The position numbers and the translations under genes were made by a program. The notes beneath the pieces were generated by a model. That model made no database searches, was not told the origin of the DNA, and saw only the letters and a program-made list of their open reading frames with translations. Shown here in pieces: positions 1 through 6,554 of a DNA stretch of 8,884 bases (position 1 is its first letter; each line of letters starts with the position of its first letter). Source of the DNA: Planctomycetales bacterium (GTDB taxonomy: Bacteria > Planctomycetota > Phycisphaerae > SM23-33); NCBI GenBank assembly GCA_030631125.1, contig DAOVLS010000074.1:1-8884 (forward strand). The letters are read 5' to 3'.

Positions 1-548
1 ACCGCCTGATACTCCGCGCCGACAACGCCGACCGGCGATTGACACCGATAGGAAGAGAGATAGGTTTGGTTGACGATGAACGTTGGGAAAAATTCAGCGC
101 GAAACGACAGATCGTTGAAGAAACCGAGGCGCTGTTCAAAAAGATTCGTTTGAATGGTAAGACAATCGCCGAGCAACTCGCTAATCCGAATGTGAAATTG
201 GAGCAACTGTTGCCGAGGATCGCTGAAAAGGGGGCAGGCAACTTTTTTGAAGACAAAAAAGTTGCCTGCCCCCTTTTCCGCGGCGCGGTTGAAACTGTTG
301 CGGTCGATTGCCGATACGCCGGTTACGTTGCCCGTCAACAGTCGGCCGCCGCCGGGCTTATGGAACTGGAAATGAAGCGGATTCCCGATTCATTGTATTA
401 CGCCGACGTGCCTCATCTTCGTGCAGAGGCAATCGAACGCCTCGAAAGCATCCGCCCGGCGACTTTGGGTCAGGCGCTGCGGATCAGCGGCATCACGCCC
501 GCCGACATCACCGTTCTTACGATCCGCTTGACATGCTCACCGAAGTAA
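1..548 (+). CDS. mnmG: MnmG (GidA), tRNA uridine-5-carboxymethylaminomethyl modification enzyme, C-terminal part
   Basis: Partial gene entering from the left edge; reading frame begins at base 3 and ends at TAA 546-548, giving about 181 C-terminal residues. MnmG is the FAD-dependent partner of MnmE that installs the cmnm5 group on U34 of certain tRNAs in the cytoplasm. The visible part is its helical C-terminal region, which in the family binds MnmE and tRNA. Recognition rests on family blocks: RLILRADNADRRLTPIGRE, GLVDDERWEKF, the YAGYVARQQ block, RIPDSLYY, and the closing LESIRPATLGQALRISGITPADI. The ATG-like TTG at 39 is internal, not a start. Odd point: codons 225-278 (18 codons, EKGAGN...ACPLF) are exactly a perfect palindrome lying in the linker before YAGYVARQQ, where other MnmG proteins have no such residues as far as I recall. 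The frame stays open, so the gene is probably functional. Family identity is near certain. Confidence 0.95.
   Translation, partial: RLILRADNADRRLTPIGREIGLVDDERWEKFSAKRQIVEETEALFKKIRLNGKTIAEQLANPNVKLEQLLPRIAEKGAGNFFEDKKVACPLFRGAVETVAVDCRYAGYVARQQSAAAGLMELEMKRIPDSLYYADVPHLRAEAIERLESIRPATLGQALRISGITPADITVLTIRLTCSPK
225..278. repeat. 54-bp perfect palindrome inserted in frame in mnmG
   Basis: Two perfectly complementary 25-bp arms (225-249 and 254-278) flank a 4-base AAGA loop (250-253). Each arm combines a GAAAAGGGGGCAGGCAAC block with a T6 run, or the complement. The element is 54 bp long and begins on a codon boundary, so it adds exactly 18 codons and no stop. It resembles in principle the coding palindromic elements known from Rickettsia, but I do not recognise this sequence as a named family. 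No second copy exists in this window. As RNA it would form a very stable hairpin inside the mRNA. Confidence 0.9.
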
Positions 549-918
549 GCACGCCGTTGCGCGTGAAAATGGGCGAACTGTATAAAATAGGCAATATGTC
601 GGCGGGAAAAATCTTTGATAAATTTCCGATTCTCTCTGCGGAAACGCCGGCAAATTCGTATAACTCACGTATTTGCAAGCGGTTACATGTTCGCCGTGCT
701 TTGGGAAAAGCCTTAAGGTATTTGCTTATCTTGGTCGATAGGTGAGAGAGCAGGGAAGCACTCGAATTCAGGCGGGCCTGCGGGAAGGTCCGCCGGGTTT
801 GCCGTAGCGTCGCCTTGGCAAGCCGGGTGCAGCAGTTATCGCACAGGCTGCACCGACACGCCACTCAAACGCCATGGAAGGCTGAAAAGGGTGTAATTGT
901 GCGCGTGGATTTAGAACA
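549..918. other. Non-coding gap between mnmG and flgM
   Basis: No convincing gene is visible in these 370 bp. Open frames crossing it (for example minus strand 864-517) give low-complexity, Arg/Ser/Cys-rich translations without a family resemblance. The first half is moderately AT-rich. The second half (771-853) holds three consecutive GC-rich stem-loops, annotated separately. A weak sigma-28-like pair of boxes, TTAAGGTA at 713-720 and GTCGATAG at 734-741, lies upstream of the stem-loops. The 13-bp spacing is longer than the usual 11 and the match is poor, so I do not call it a promoter. Confidence 0.6.
771..853 (+). ncRNA. Three tandem stem-loops in the flgM leader (candidate structured RNA)
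   Basis: Stem 1 pairs 771-779 with 786-794 (9 bp, one G-U pair that exists only on the plus-strand RNA). Stem 2 pairs CCGG..UUGCC (793-803) with GGCAA.CCGG (817-826), 9 bp with a small internal loop, sharing two bases with stem 1. Stem 3 pairs GTGCAGC (827-833) with GCTGCAC (847-853). There is no T-tract after any stem, so they are not ordinary terminators. They sit 66 bp before the flgM start and could be part of its leader, a separate RNA, or a repeat. I checked for SRP RNA and tmRNA signatures and saw none. Confidence 0.3.
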
Positions 919-1188
919 ATGAACATCAAAAAACCAGGAACCGTCGGTACAGGTAAAATTCCAAGACCCGCTCGCAAGACAGTCACGGCGGCGTCAGCGC
1001 CTCATGCCGGCGCTTCCGAGCGAACGACACCCACCGAACTGTCCAATTGGATTGAAAAGGTCCACAACCTGCCGGAAGTCCGACAGGACCTCGTTGAGCG
1101 CGTCAAGGTCGAGATCGCCGCCGGCGCATACGAAACGCCCGAAAGAATCCAAATCGCCGCCGAGCGGATGCTCGAAGAAATCTACTGA
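919..1188 (+). CDS. flgM: FlgM-like anti-sigma-28 factor
   Basis: Small protein of 89 residues. FlgM binds the flagellar sigma factor FliA (sigma-28) in the cytoplasm and is exported through the completed hook-basal body, which releases late flagellar transcription. The N-terminal 40 residues are disordered-looking (Pro, Thr, Ala, Lys rich), as is usual for FlgM. Residues 53-88 carry the sigma-binding helices, with the family pattern VRQDLVERVKVEIAAGAYETPERIQIAAERML ending near the C-terminus. The length fits the family (about 90-100). The ATG at 919 has only a weak GGAT at 907-910 as ribosome site. No other flagellar gene is visible in the window, so it stands alone here, between mnmG and a propeller gene. 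Regulation cannot be read firmly, although the stem-loops at 771-853 lie in its possible leader. The family call is good; binding to sigma-28 is inferred. Confidence 0.8.
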   Translation: MNIKKPGTVGTGKIPRPARKTVTAASAPHAGASERTTPTELSNWIEKVHNLPEVRQDLVERVKVEIAAGAYETPERIQIAAERMLEEIY

Positions 1189-1193
1189 AACCG

Positions 1194-1248
1194 GTAGGTT
1201 GGGACGGAGCCCGCCAAAGGCGGATAAACTCCGCGGAGTCTCACCTTT
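1194..1248. repeat. GC-rich palindromic element downstream of flgM, possible terminator
   Basis: The element starts 6 bp after the flgM stop. It contains a hairpin CCGCC-AAA-GGCGG (1211-1223) followed by the perfect 12-bp palindrome ACTCCGCGGAGT (1228-1239). Its outer parts, GGTTGGGACGGAG at 1198-1210 and CTCCGCGGAGTCTCACC, are also partly complementary. A short pyrimidine stretch follows (CACCTTTTCTTG). The layered complementarity looks like a dispersed intergenic repeat unit that may double as the flgM transcription terminator. The family is unknown to me. Confidence 0.45.
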
Positions 1249-1307
1249 TCTTGATCTTGCTGAGAATCCCCCATAACTGACCCGTTGCGAAGACGAATAT
1301 TTCCTTC

Positions 1308-1335
1308 TTGACTTGATGCTTTGCTCTGATAACCT
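1308..1335 (+). promoter_or_regulatory. Possible weak sigma-70 promoter for the FG-GAP gene
   Basis: TTGACT (1308-1313) matches five of six bases of the -35 consensus. It is followed after 16 bp by TAACCT (1330-1335), a poor -10 match. The pair would give a leader of about 20 nt before the AGGAG ribosome site at 1355-1359. The -10 box is weak, so this is only a candidate. Confidence 0.25.
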
Positions 1336-1364
1336 TCCCCGCTCACAGGCAAAAAGGAGCCAAC

Positions 1365-3590
1365 ATGAATACTGCTATGCAATGGGAACAAACGATAATC
1401 GACGGCGGACCTCCGATGGTGCATTTTGGATGTTCGACGGTGGGCGACATAGACGGCGACGGGCATCCGGAGATATTTGCCGGCGGCGAGGGCGGGTTGC
1501 TTTGGTACAGGCCTGCCACAGGCGAGCGGGGCGTCATAGCGGAAGGGAATTTTCACGTTGGGTTGACTCTCGCCGACACCCATGCCGACGGCCGGCCTGG
1601 GCTGGTCTGCGGGCAGAACATGACTCCCGGCGGTTGGCCTGGGAAGTGGTCGCTCGTATGTTTCAAGCCGGGCGACGACCTGAACGACCCGTGGGAAAGA
1701 TACGTAATCGACCCGCAAGCCAACGGCGGGGCGCACGATGTGCTCTTTGCCGACGTCGATGGCGACGGCAGGTGCGAAATATTGGCAAACGCCTGCACCG
1801 GCAAGGCCCCGGGCGTGTTCATCTACAAACCCGGCGACGATCCGGACGCGCCGTGGCAAAAACACGCCGTGCAGACCGGTTTCTTCGAGGAAGGTCTGGA
1901 AGTGGCGGACCTGAACGGCGACGGACGGGTGGAGATAATCTCCGGGCCGGACGTATATTTCTGTCCGGAAGAAGGGCCTTACAGCGGGCCTTGGAGGCGG
2001 ACGATCTTCGCGCCGTCGCATCGGGAAATGTGCCGCTTGAAACCGCTGGACATCACCGGTACCGGCAGGGCGGATATCGTCATCGTCGATTCGGAATATT
2101 TCGAGGGGCAACTGTCCTGGTTCGAGAACCGCCTGGTCGAAGACCCGGACCGCCCGTGGATCGAGCACCGCATCGAGCGAGGCCTGAAATACGCCCACTC
2201 GCTGGAGGTCAGGCAGAAGGACGGTAAGTCCATACTTTTTGTCGCCGAGATGGCGGGCGGCGGATGGGAAGCGCCCTACAACTACGACGCCCGCCTGATC
2301 GAGTACACCACCAACGACGCCGGAAAGACGTGGGACCGTCAGGTTCTCGACCAGGGGCAGGGCACTCACGGCGCGGTTCTCTTCGACATCGACGGCGACG
2401 GTGAGGAAGAAATCGTTACCAAGGAGCACCGCGTTCCCAGGGTGCAGATATGGAAAAAGCCCGCCGAGGCATCACCGATTCTGGATTACCGTCACCGCTT
2501 CATCGACCGCGACAAGCAGGATATCTCGATCGACATCCTGGCCGCCGACGTGGACGGCGACGGACAAAAAGACATTGTGTGCGGTTCGCATTGGTATCAC
2601 AAGCCCACGTGGCAGCGATATCAGATTCCCGGCATCTTCCAGGTAATCAACGCCTATGACATTGACGGCGACGGTCGGGATGAGATTATCGCTATCAAGC
2701 CCAAACCCGGTTCGGAAGGCGGGTACGGAAGCCTTTGCAGCACGTTGGTCTGGCTCAAGGCCGTTGACCCGCTTGCGGGTAAATGGCAGGAGTTTCCCAT
2801 AGGTCAGGGTGTCGGCGATTGGCCGCACGGCTCATGCGTCGCGCCGCTGCTACCGGGAGGGAAACTCGCCCTGGTAACTTCCTATCACAGCGCCCACGCC
2901 GCCGGCGACGACGGCAGGTCACATTTTCCGGAGATATTCGAGATTCCCGACGACCCCACCGCCGGACCTTGGCCGAAACGGACGCTGGCCGAAATCACCT
3001 ACGGCGAGCAGATTGTGGCATGGGACATCACCGGCAGCGGCACACTTGACCTGTTTGCCGGGCCGTGGTGGCTGGAGAACCTCGGCGACGGGAACTTCGA
3101 GCCGCATCGCATCATCGGGGATGAATCCTTCTACCCCGCCCGCCTCGGCGTCATGGACGTTACGGGCAACGGTCGGCCCGACGTTGTGATGGGGCAGGAG
3201 GTGATGGATTACCCAAAAGAATACGTCCCGTTCTCGCCGCTGGCGTGGTTTGAATGCCCGGAGGACCCGCGGTCCGAGCCTTGGCCGATGCACGTTATCG
3301 ACTGTGTACGCTGCGCACACTCCATCGGCGTTGCCGATCTCGACGGCGACGGGCAAATGGAGATCGTCTGCGGCGAGCACGACCCGTTCTATCCTTATCG
3401 CAATCGCAACCGGCTTTTCGTTTACAAGCAGGCCGATCCCCAGGGGTGGGCCTGGAAGCGATATCAGTTGGACGATCGTTTCGAGCATCACGACGGTGCG
3501 AGGATCATCGAACTTTCCCCCGGCCGGGTCGGAATAATCAGCCACGGGTGGCAGGACAGAATATACGTCCACCTCTGGCAACGCGACTGA
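1365..3590 (+). CDS. FG-GAP/VCBS repeat beta-propeller protein
   Basis: Protein of 741 residues built throughout from FG-GAP/VCBS blades. The ATG at 1365 follows AGGAG (1355-1359) with good spacing. Ca-binding-type loops of form DxDGDG occur near residues 28, 130, 182 (DLNGDG), 341, 395, 432 and 658. Degenerate versions (D-I/V-T-G-x-G) lie near 229, 554 and 598, and a poor one near 71. Several blades share a pattern of PW..H.ID, then AH, then a D-loop followed by EIV. Such repeats form propellers that bind ligands or glycans, or act as lyase-like enzymes; the fungal aldos-2-ulose dehydratase has a propeller of this general class. No signal peptide is visible: the N-terminus is MNTAMQWEQTIIDGG, and an in-frame TGA at 1314 with no ATG/GTG/TTG between it and 1365 excludes a longer form. 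This is unusual for Ca-type FG-GAP proteins. The downstream lipoprotein gene is likely cotranscribed. The fold is clear; the function is unknown. Confidence 0.88.
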   Translation: MNTAMQWEQTIIDGGPPMVHFGCSTVGDIDGDGHPEIFAGGEGGLLWYRPATGERGVIAEGNFHVGLTLADTHADGRPGLVCGQNMTPGGWPGKWSLVCFKPGDDLNDPWERYVIDPQANGGAHDVLFADVDGDGRCEILANACTGKAPGVFIYKPGDDPDAPWQKHAVQTGFFEEGLEVADLNGDGRVEIISGPDVYFCPEEGPYSGPWRRTIFAPSHREMCRLKPLDITGTGRADIVIVDSEYFEGQLSWFENRLVEDPDRPWIEHRIERGLKYAHSLEVRQKDGKSILFVAEMAGGGWEAPYNYDARLIEYTTNDAGKTWDRQVLDQGQGTHGAVLFDIDGDGEEEIVTKEHRVPRVQIWKKPAEASPILDYRHRFIDRDKQDISIDILAADVDGDGQKDIVCGSHWYHKPTWQRYQIPGIFQVINAYDIDGDGRDEIIAIKPKPGSEGGYGSLCSTLVWLKAVDPLAGKWQEFPIGQGVGDWPHGSCVAPLLPGGKLALVTSYHSAHAAGDDGRSHFPEIFEIPDDPTAGPWPKRTLAEITYGEQIVAWDITGSGTLDLFAGPWWLENLGDGNFEPHRIIGDESFYPARLGVMDVTGNGRPDVVMGQEVMDYPKEYVPFSPLAWFECPEDPRSEPWPMHVIDCVRCAHSIGVADLDGDGQMEIVCGEHDPFYPYRNRNRLFVYKQADPQGWAWKRYQLDDRFEHHDGARIIELSPGRVGIISHGWQDRIYVHLWQRD

Positions 3591-3651
3591 TATGAATTTC
3601 CGCATCGATTGGAACTTGCAGGCGTTGTTTTGGTGGACATCACGGGCGGGC

Positions 3652-3656
3652 AGGAG
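3652..3656 (+). promoter_or_regulatory. Ribosome binding site that sets the lipoprotein start
   Basis: AGGAG at 3652-3656, 7 nt before ATG 3664. This favours 3664 over the in-frame ATG at 3592, which has no such site and overlaps the end of the preceding gene's stop region (TGATATG). Confidence 0.75.
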
Positions 3657-3663
3657 AGATGCG

Positions 3664-4989
3664 ATGAAAAGACGACGCGGTTTTATTGGTTACGTTTTTT
3701 CAGGAGTCCTGATCGCGAGCTGCTTGTTAACGCAAGGTTGCTCGGCTGCATCGCAGCAGGCTGCCCCAGCCGCCGGTGAGGCTTCCGGCGATTTCGTCAG
3801 GACCGTATGGGCAGGACTTAAAGGCAACGGCTTCCGTGTGAATTCGCCTGACATCCCCGAATGGGCCAGAAAACGGTGGGAGGGAAAGCAGACCGGTTTG
3901 ATGAAGATCCACGTGGACACCGACCCGTCCGAATATCGCAAGGCCGAGTTGTACCTGGAGCTTTGGGGCGGGCATCCTGGCGTTGCACGGAAGAAGTTCA
4001 CGCTGAACGGGAAGAATGTTTATTCGCTGCCGGAAGTCGGCGCTGAGAAGAAAAACTGCACCTACTCTTATCCGTCTGTGTCGATTAATCCGAGCGACCT
4101 GCAACGAGGAGACAATCAACTTCAATTCACATGCGACGGGTCGGGGACCTTTTGGGGGCACTATCTGATCCGGGCGGCATGCTTCCGGCTGCATTTGAAG
4201 AAAGACCATCGGGTGATTGACAAGGCGGGATTAAAGGGATTCGCCTGTACGGTTACCGCCAGGCCCGGAGCACGGGAAAAGATCGAACTTGACCTGGCGA
4301 TTCCGCCCGGTTTTACCGACAGAATTTCCCGCGTCGAGTATATGGGATACTACCGGGGATACGACGAGAACGGAGACCGCCTCGATACCGACTGGCACGG
4401 CTTTACGAAAGACAGAAAGCCGATCGGCATCATCGCAAGCGTCAGCAAGGCGCCTTTCCGCGTAAAGTGGGACCTTTCGATGGTCCCGAGCCAGAAGAAG
4501 ATCGCCGTTCGGGCACGTGTGTTTTTCAAAAATAGCCCCGATCTGGCGTATGAGACGCCCGCGCTGAGTAAATTGCCCATGCCAAAACGAAACGGCAATG
4601 TCACTCTCTGCTATTCAAACAACCTGCCGGCGCCGTTCTGGTCAAGGGCGGTCAAGGAAAAGAAATGCACGATCAACATCGGCATAGACCCAGCCCGGAT
4701 CGAACAGGCCCGGCTGCACGTTGTGATCTGGGATGGCGGCAAGGGACAAACCGCCGAACCGTTCACGCTTAACGGACATCCGATGGCAGTTGCCGGTGAC
4801 GGCGCTCATGACGTGCAGTATCGGGTACTGACGATAGACCCTAAGATTCTGCGGAAAGGCGAAAACGAAATCCGCCTGCTTTCGGGCACCAGGCATCACG
4901 GGATCGAGGTGCTGCTGCCAGGGCCGGCGCTGGTCGTTCGGACCATCAAAAGCAATGTTCGGCGCTCCGGCAGCACCGGCTCGCCATGA
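3664..4989 (+). CDS. Putative lipoprotein with a duplicated beta-sandwich-like domain, function unknown
   Basis: Predicted 441 residues from the ATG at 3664, chosen because of the AGGAG 7 nt upstream and because it places a signal sequence at the very N-terminus. The start reads MKRRRGF, then a hydrophobic stretch, then IASC (Cys20) and LTQGC (Cys26). IASC fits the canonical lipobox and LTQGC is a looser match, so the protein is probably lipidated and exported. After a short Ala/Gln/Pro linker, three regions follow: A (about 42-179), B (about 190-300, Ig-like strand pattern) and C (about 309-428). A and C share spacing and motifs: a xxID/VDTDP start, an ELYLELWGG or LHVVIWDGG strand, an identical FTLNG (112-116 and 367-371), and I(N/D)P..L..G.N.(L/I) near the end. 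This suggests an internal duplication of a carbohydrate-binding-like sandwich. I see no catalytic motif. The gene lies 73 bp after the FG-GAP gene on the same strand and converges on wbpA. Family not recognised. Confidence 0.75.
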   Translation: MKRRRGFIGYVFSGVLIASCLLTQGCSAASQQAAPAAGEASGDFVRTVWAGLKGNGFRVNSPDIPEWARKRWEGKQTGLMKIHVDTDPSEYRKAELYLELWGGHPGVARKKFTLNGKNVYSLPEVGAEKKNCTYSYPSVSINPSDLQRGDNQLQFTCDGSGTFWGHYLIRAACFRLHLKKDHRVIDKAGLKGFACTVTARPGAREKIELDLAIPPGFTDRISRVEYMGYYRGYDENGDRLDTDWHGFTKDRKPIGIIASVSKAPFRVKWDLSMVPSQKKIAVRARVFFKNSPDLAYETPALSKLPMPKRNGNVTLCYSNNLPAPFWSRAVKEKKCTINIGIDPARIEQARLHVVIWDGGKGQTAEPFTLNGHPMAVAGDGAHDVQYRVLTIDPKILRKGENEIRLLSGTRHHGIEVLLPGPALVVRTIKSNVRRSGSTGSP

Positions 4990-5021
4990 ACATCCCACCA
5001 GGGAGGAGTTCTATTGCAGCG

Positions 5022-6338
5022 TCATGCCCGGACGATCTTTTTTCGGCCTCGCCTTACGTCCTTCGTGGCGTTGCGTGTGTCGATTACCAGCTGGGCGTTA
5101 TCGACGATGAACTGATAATCGTATTCGCTATGGTCCGTGGCGATGAGCACGGCATCGTAACGCTTCAACATCGAGGCCGAGATTTTTTTGGATGTCATCT
5201 TCAGATCGTACTCGCGCATTTTGTGCGTTCGCGGTACGTGCGGATCGTTGTAATCGACCTTAGCGCCGCGATATTGCAGCAGTTTGATCAACTCCAGCGA
5301 GGGGCTTTCGCGGACGTCGTCGATGTCTTTTTTGTAGGCCAGACCGAGGATGAGAATCTTCGCGCCCTTGAGGGCCTTTTTCCGCCAGTTCAGTGCGTAC
5401 ATAAGTTTGTTAATGACGAACTGCGGCATACCGACGTTGACCTCGCCGGCCAGTTCGATAAACCGGGTCGGCAGGCCGTACTGGCGGGCCTTCCAGGACA
5501 GGTAAAACGGGTCGATCGGGATGCAGTGCCCGCCCAGCCCCGGACCCGGATAAAAAGCGGTGAAGCCGAACGGCTTGGTCGATGCGGCGCGGACGACCTC
5601 CCATACGTCGATGCCCATCCGGTCGAAGAGCATCTTCAGTTCGTTGACCAGGGCGATGTTGACGCAGCGGTAGGTGTTTTCGAGTATTTTCGAGGCTTCG
5701 GCCGCCTCGCAACTGGAGACGGGCACGACGGCGTCAATAGCCCACTCGTAACACGCCACTGCCGCTGCCAGCGAGTCCTCGTCATACCCGCCGACGACCT
5801 TGGGAATCGTCTTTGTGGAGTAATCTTTTCGACCCGGGTCTTCGCGCTCGGGCGAGAAGGCAAGGTAGAAATCCTTGCCGACCTTCAAACCCGACTGCTC
5901 CAGAATCGGCAGCATCAATTCCTTTGTCGTGCCGGGATAGGTGGTCGATTCGAGCACGACGAGTTGGCCCTTTCGCAGTCTTTCTGCGATGGCCTCGGCT
6001 GTGGCGCGGACGTAGGTCATATCGGGTTCGCGCATCTTCGTCAGCGGCGTCGGGACACATATCAGGATGCAGTCCGGCTCGCTGAGCCGTTTGAAATCCA
6101 TCGTGGCGCTGAAGCGCTTCGTGCGGACCATATCGGCGACGACGGACGATGGGATGTGCTCGATGTAACTTTGTCCCGCCCGCAGGCTTTTGACCTTTGC
6201 GGCATCGACGTCGAAGCCGATAACTTTTGCGCCGGCGCGGGTGAATTCACGCACCAGCGGCAGGCCTACGTACCCAAGGCCGACGACGCCGATAACGGCC
6301 TTGCCCGAACGAATCTTCTCAATCAGTTGTTGCACCAC
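5022..6338 (-). CDS. wbpA: UDP-N-acetyl-D-glucosamine 6-dehydrogenase (WbpA-type nucleotide sugar dehydrogenase)
   Basis: Protein of 438 residues, normal length for the UDP-glucose/UDP-ManNAc/UDP-GlcNAc dehydrogenase superfamily. It oxidises the C6 hydroxyl of a UDP-sugar to the acid in two NAD-dependent steps in the cytoplasm, feeding capsule, O-antigen or exopolysaccharide synthesis. Visible landmarks are the Rossmann motif GLGYVGLP (20-27), CVPTPL (94-99), ESTTYPGTT (130-138), SPEREDPG (162-169), a central helix with Lys217 and Asn221 (ASKILEN), and GGHCIPIDPFYL with catalytic Cys272. The C-terminal half-domain starts at ILGLAYKKDIDDVRESP (330-346). SPEREDPG and the early SYIEHIP block point to the WbpA branch rather than WecC or Ugd; substrate choice is inferred. 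The start is the first of two adjacent GTG codons (6336-6338), with AAAGGAG at 6348-6354 nine bases upstream. No sugar-acetyltransferase, aminotransferase or glycosyltransferase partner is present in the window. Confidence 0.9.
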   Translation of the reverse strand: MVQQLIEKIRSGKAVIGVVGLGYVGLPLVREFTRAGAKVIGFDVDAAKVKSLRAGQSYIEHIPSSVVADMVRTKRFSATMDFKRLSEPDCILICVPTPLTKMREPDMTYVRATAEAIAERLRKGQLVVLESTTYPGTTKELMLPILEQSGLKVGKDFYLAFSPEREDPGRKDYSTKTIPKVVGGYDEDSLAAAVACYEWAIDAVVPVSSCEAAEASKILENTYRCVNIALVNELKMLFDRMGIDVWEVVRAASTKPFGFTAFYPGPGLGGHCIPIDPFYLSWKARQYGLPTRFIELAGEVNVGMPQFVINKLMYALNWRKKALKGAKILILGLAYKKDIDDVRESPSLELIKLLQYRGAKVDYNDPHVPRTHKMREYDLKMTSKKISASMLKRYDAVLIATDHSEYDYQFIVDNAQLVIDTRNATKDVRRGRKKIVRA

Positions 6339-6404
6339 TTTCGAAGGCTCCTTTCATAGAGGTAAATCGGGTTCTGTCTGAAAAGTCGGACATCGCCTCA
6401 AAGC

Positions 6405-6481
6405 ATTCAGCAATCAGCCTTCAGCAAAAAAACGGCAAACAAAGAGACTGACTGCTGACAGCTGATTGCTGACCGCTGATT
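6405..6481. repeat. Inverted array of GCTGANN heptamers
   Basis: Three heptamers in one orientation (ATTCAGC, AATCAGC, CTTCAGC at 6405-6425) face four in the other (GCTGACA, GCTGATT, GCTGACC, GCTGATT at 6454-6481). Arms 6407-6425 and 6454-6472 are complementary at 17 of 19 positions and enclose a 28-nt, A-rich loop. The array lies between the CxxC protein gene and wbpA, both on the minus strand. It could form a hairpin that ends the upstream transcript (a T7 run is in the loop on the minus strand), or be a mobile or slippage-generated intergenic repeat. It is not matched elsewhere in the window. Confidence 0.7.
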
Positions 6482-6554
6482 AAAGTAATTATCGGTTTAT
6501 CCGAGGGGAGAATTTACAAGACGGCGGGACGGAAATACACACTGGATGTTCGCG

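Noticed and set aside
225..278. The palindrome as a transcription terminator
   Set aside because: It lies in the middle of an open mnmG frame, with about 90 conserved MnmG residues after it.
712..741. Sigma-28 promoter of flgM
   Set aside because: TTAAGGTA and GTCGATAG only loosely match and the spacing is 13 rather than 11 bp.
517..864. Minus-strand open frame of 115 residues in the mnmG-flgM gap
   Set aside because: It overlaps the end of mnmG on the other strand, has no family resemblance and no ribosome site that I can see.
1182..2429. Long minus-strand open frame of 415 residues within the FG-GAP gene
   Set aside because: It is the complement of the repeated GAC-GGC-GAC codons; its VAVDV-type periodicity simply mirrors the DxDGDG loops.
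3592..3663. ATG at 3592 as the start of the lipoprotein gene
   Set aside because: It has no ribosome site and puts 24 polar and aromatic residues before the signal sequence; ATG 3664 has AGGAG 7 nt upstream and starts directly with an Arg-rich n-region.
4986..6359. Long plus-strand open frame of 457 residues opposite wbpA
   Set aside because: It is the mirror of the wbpA coding frame; the minus-strand protein has every dehydrogenase motif, while this translation has none.
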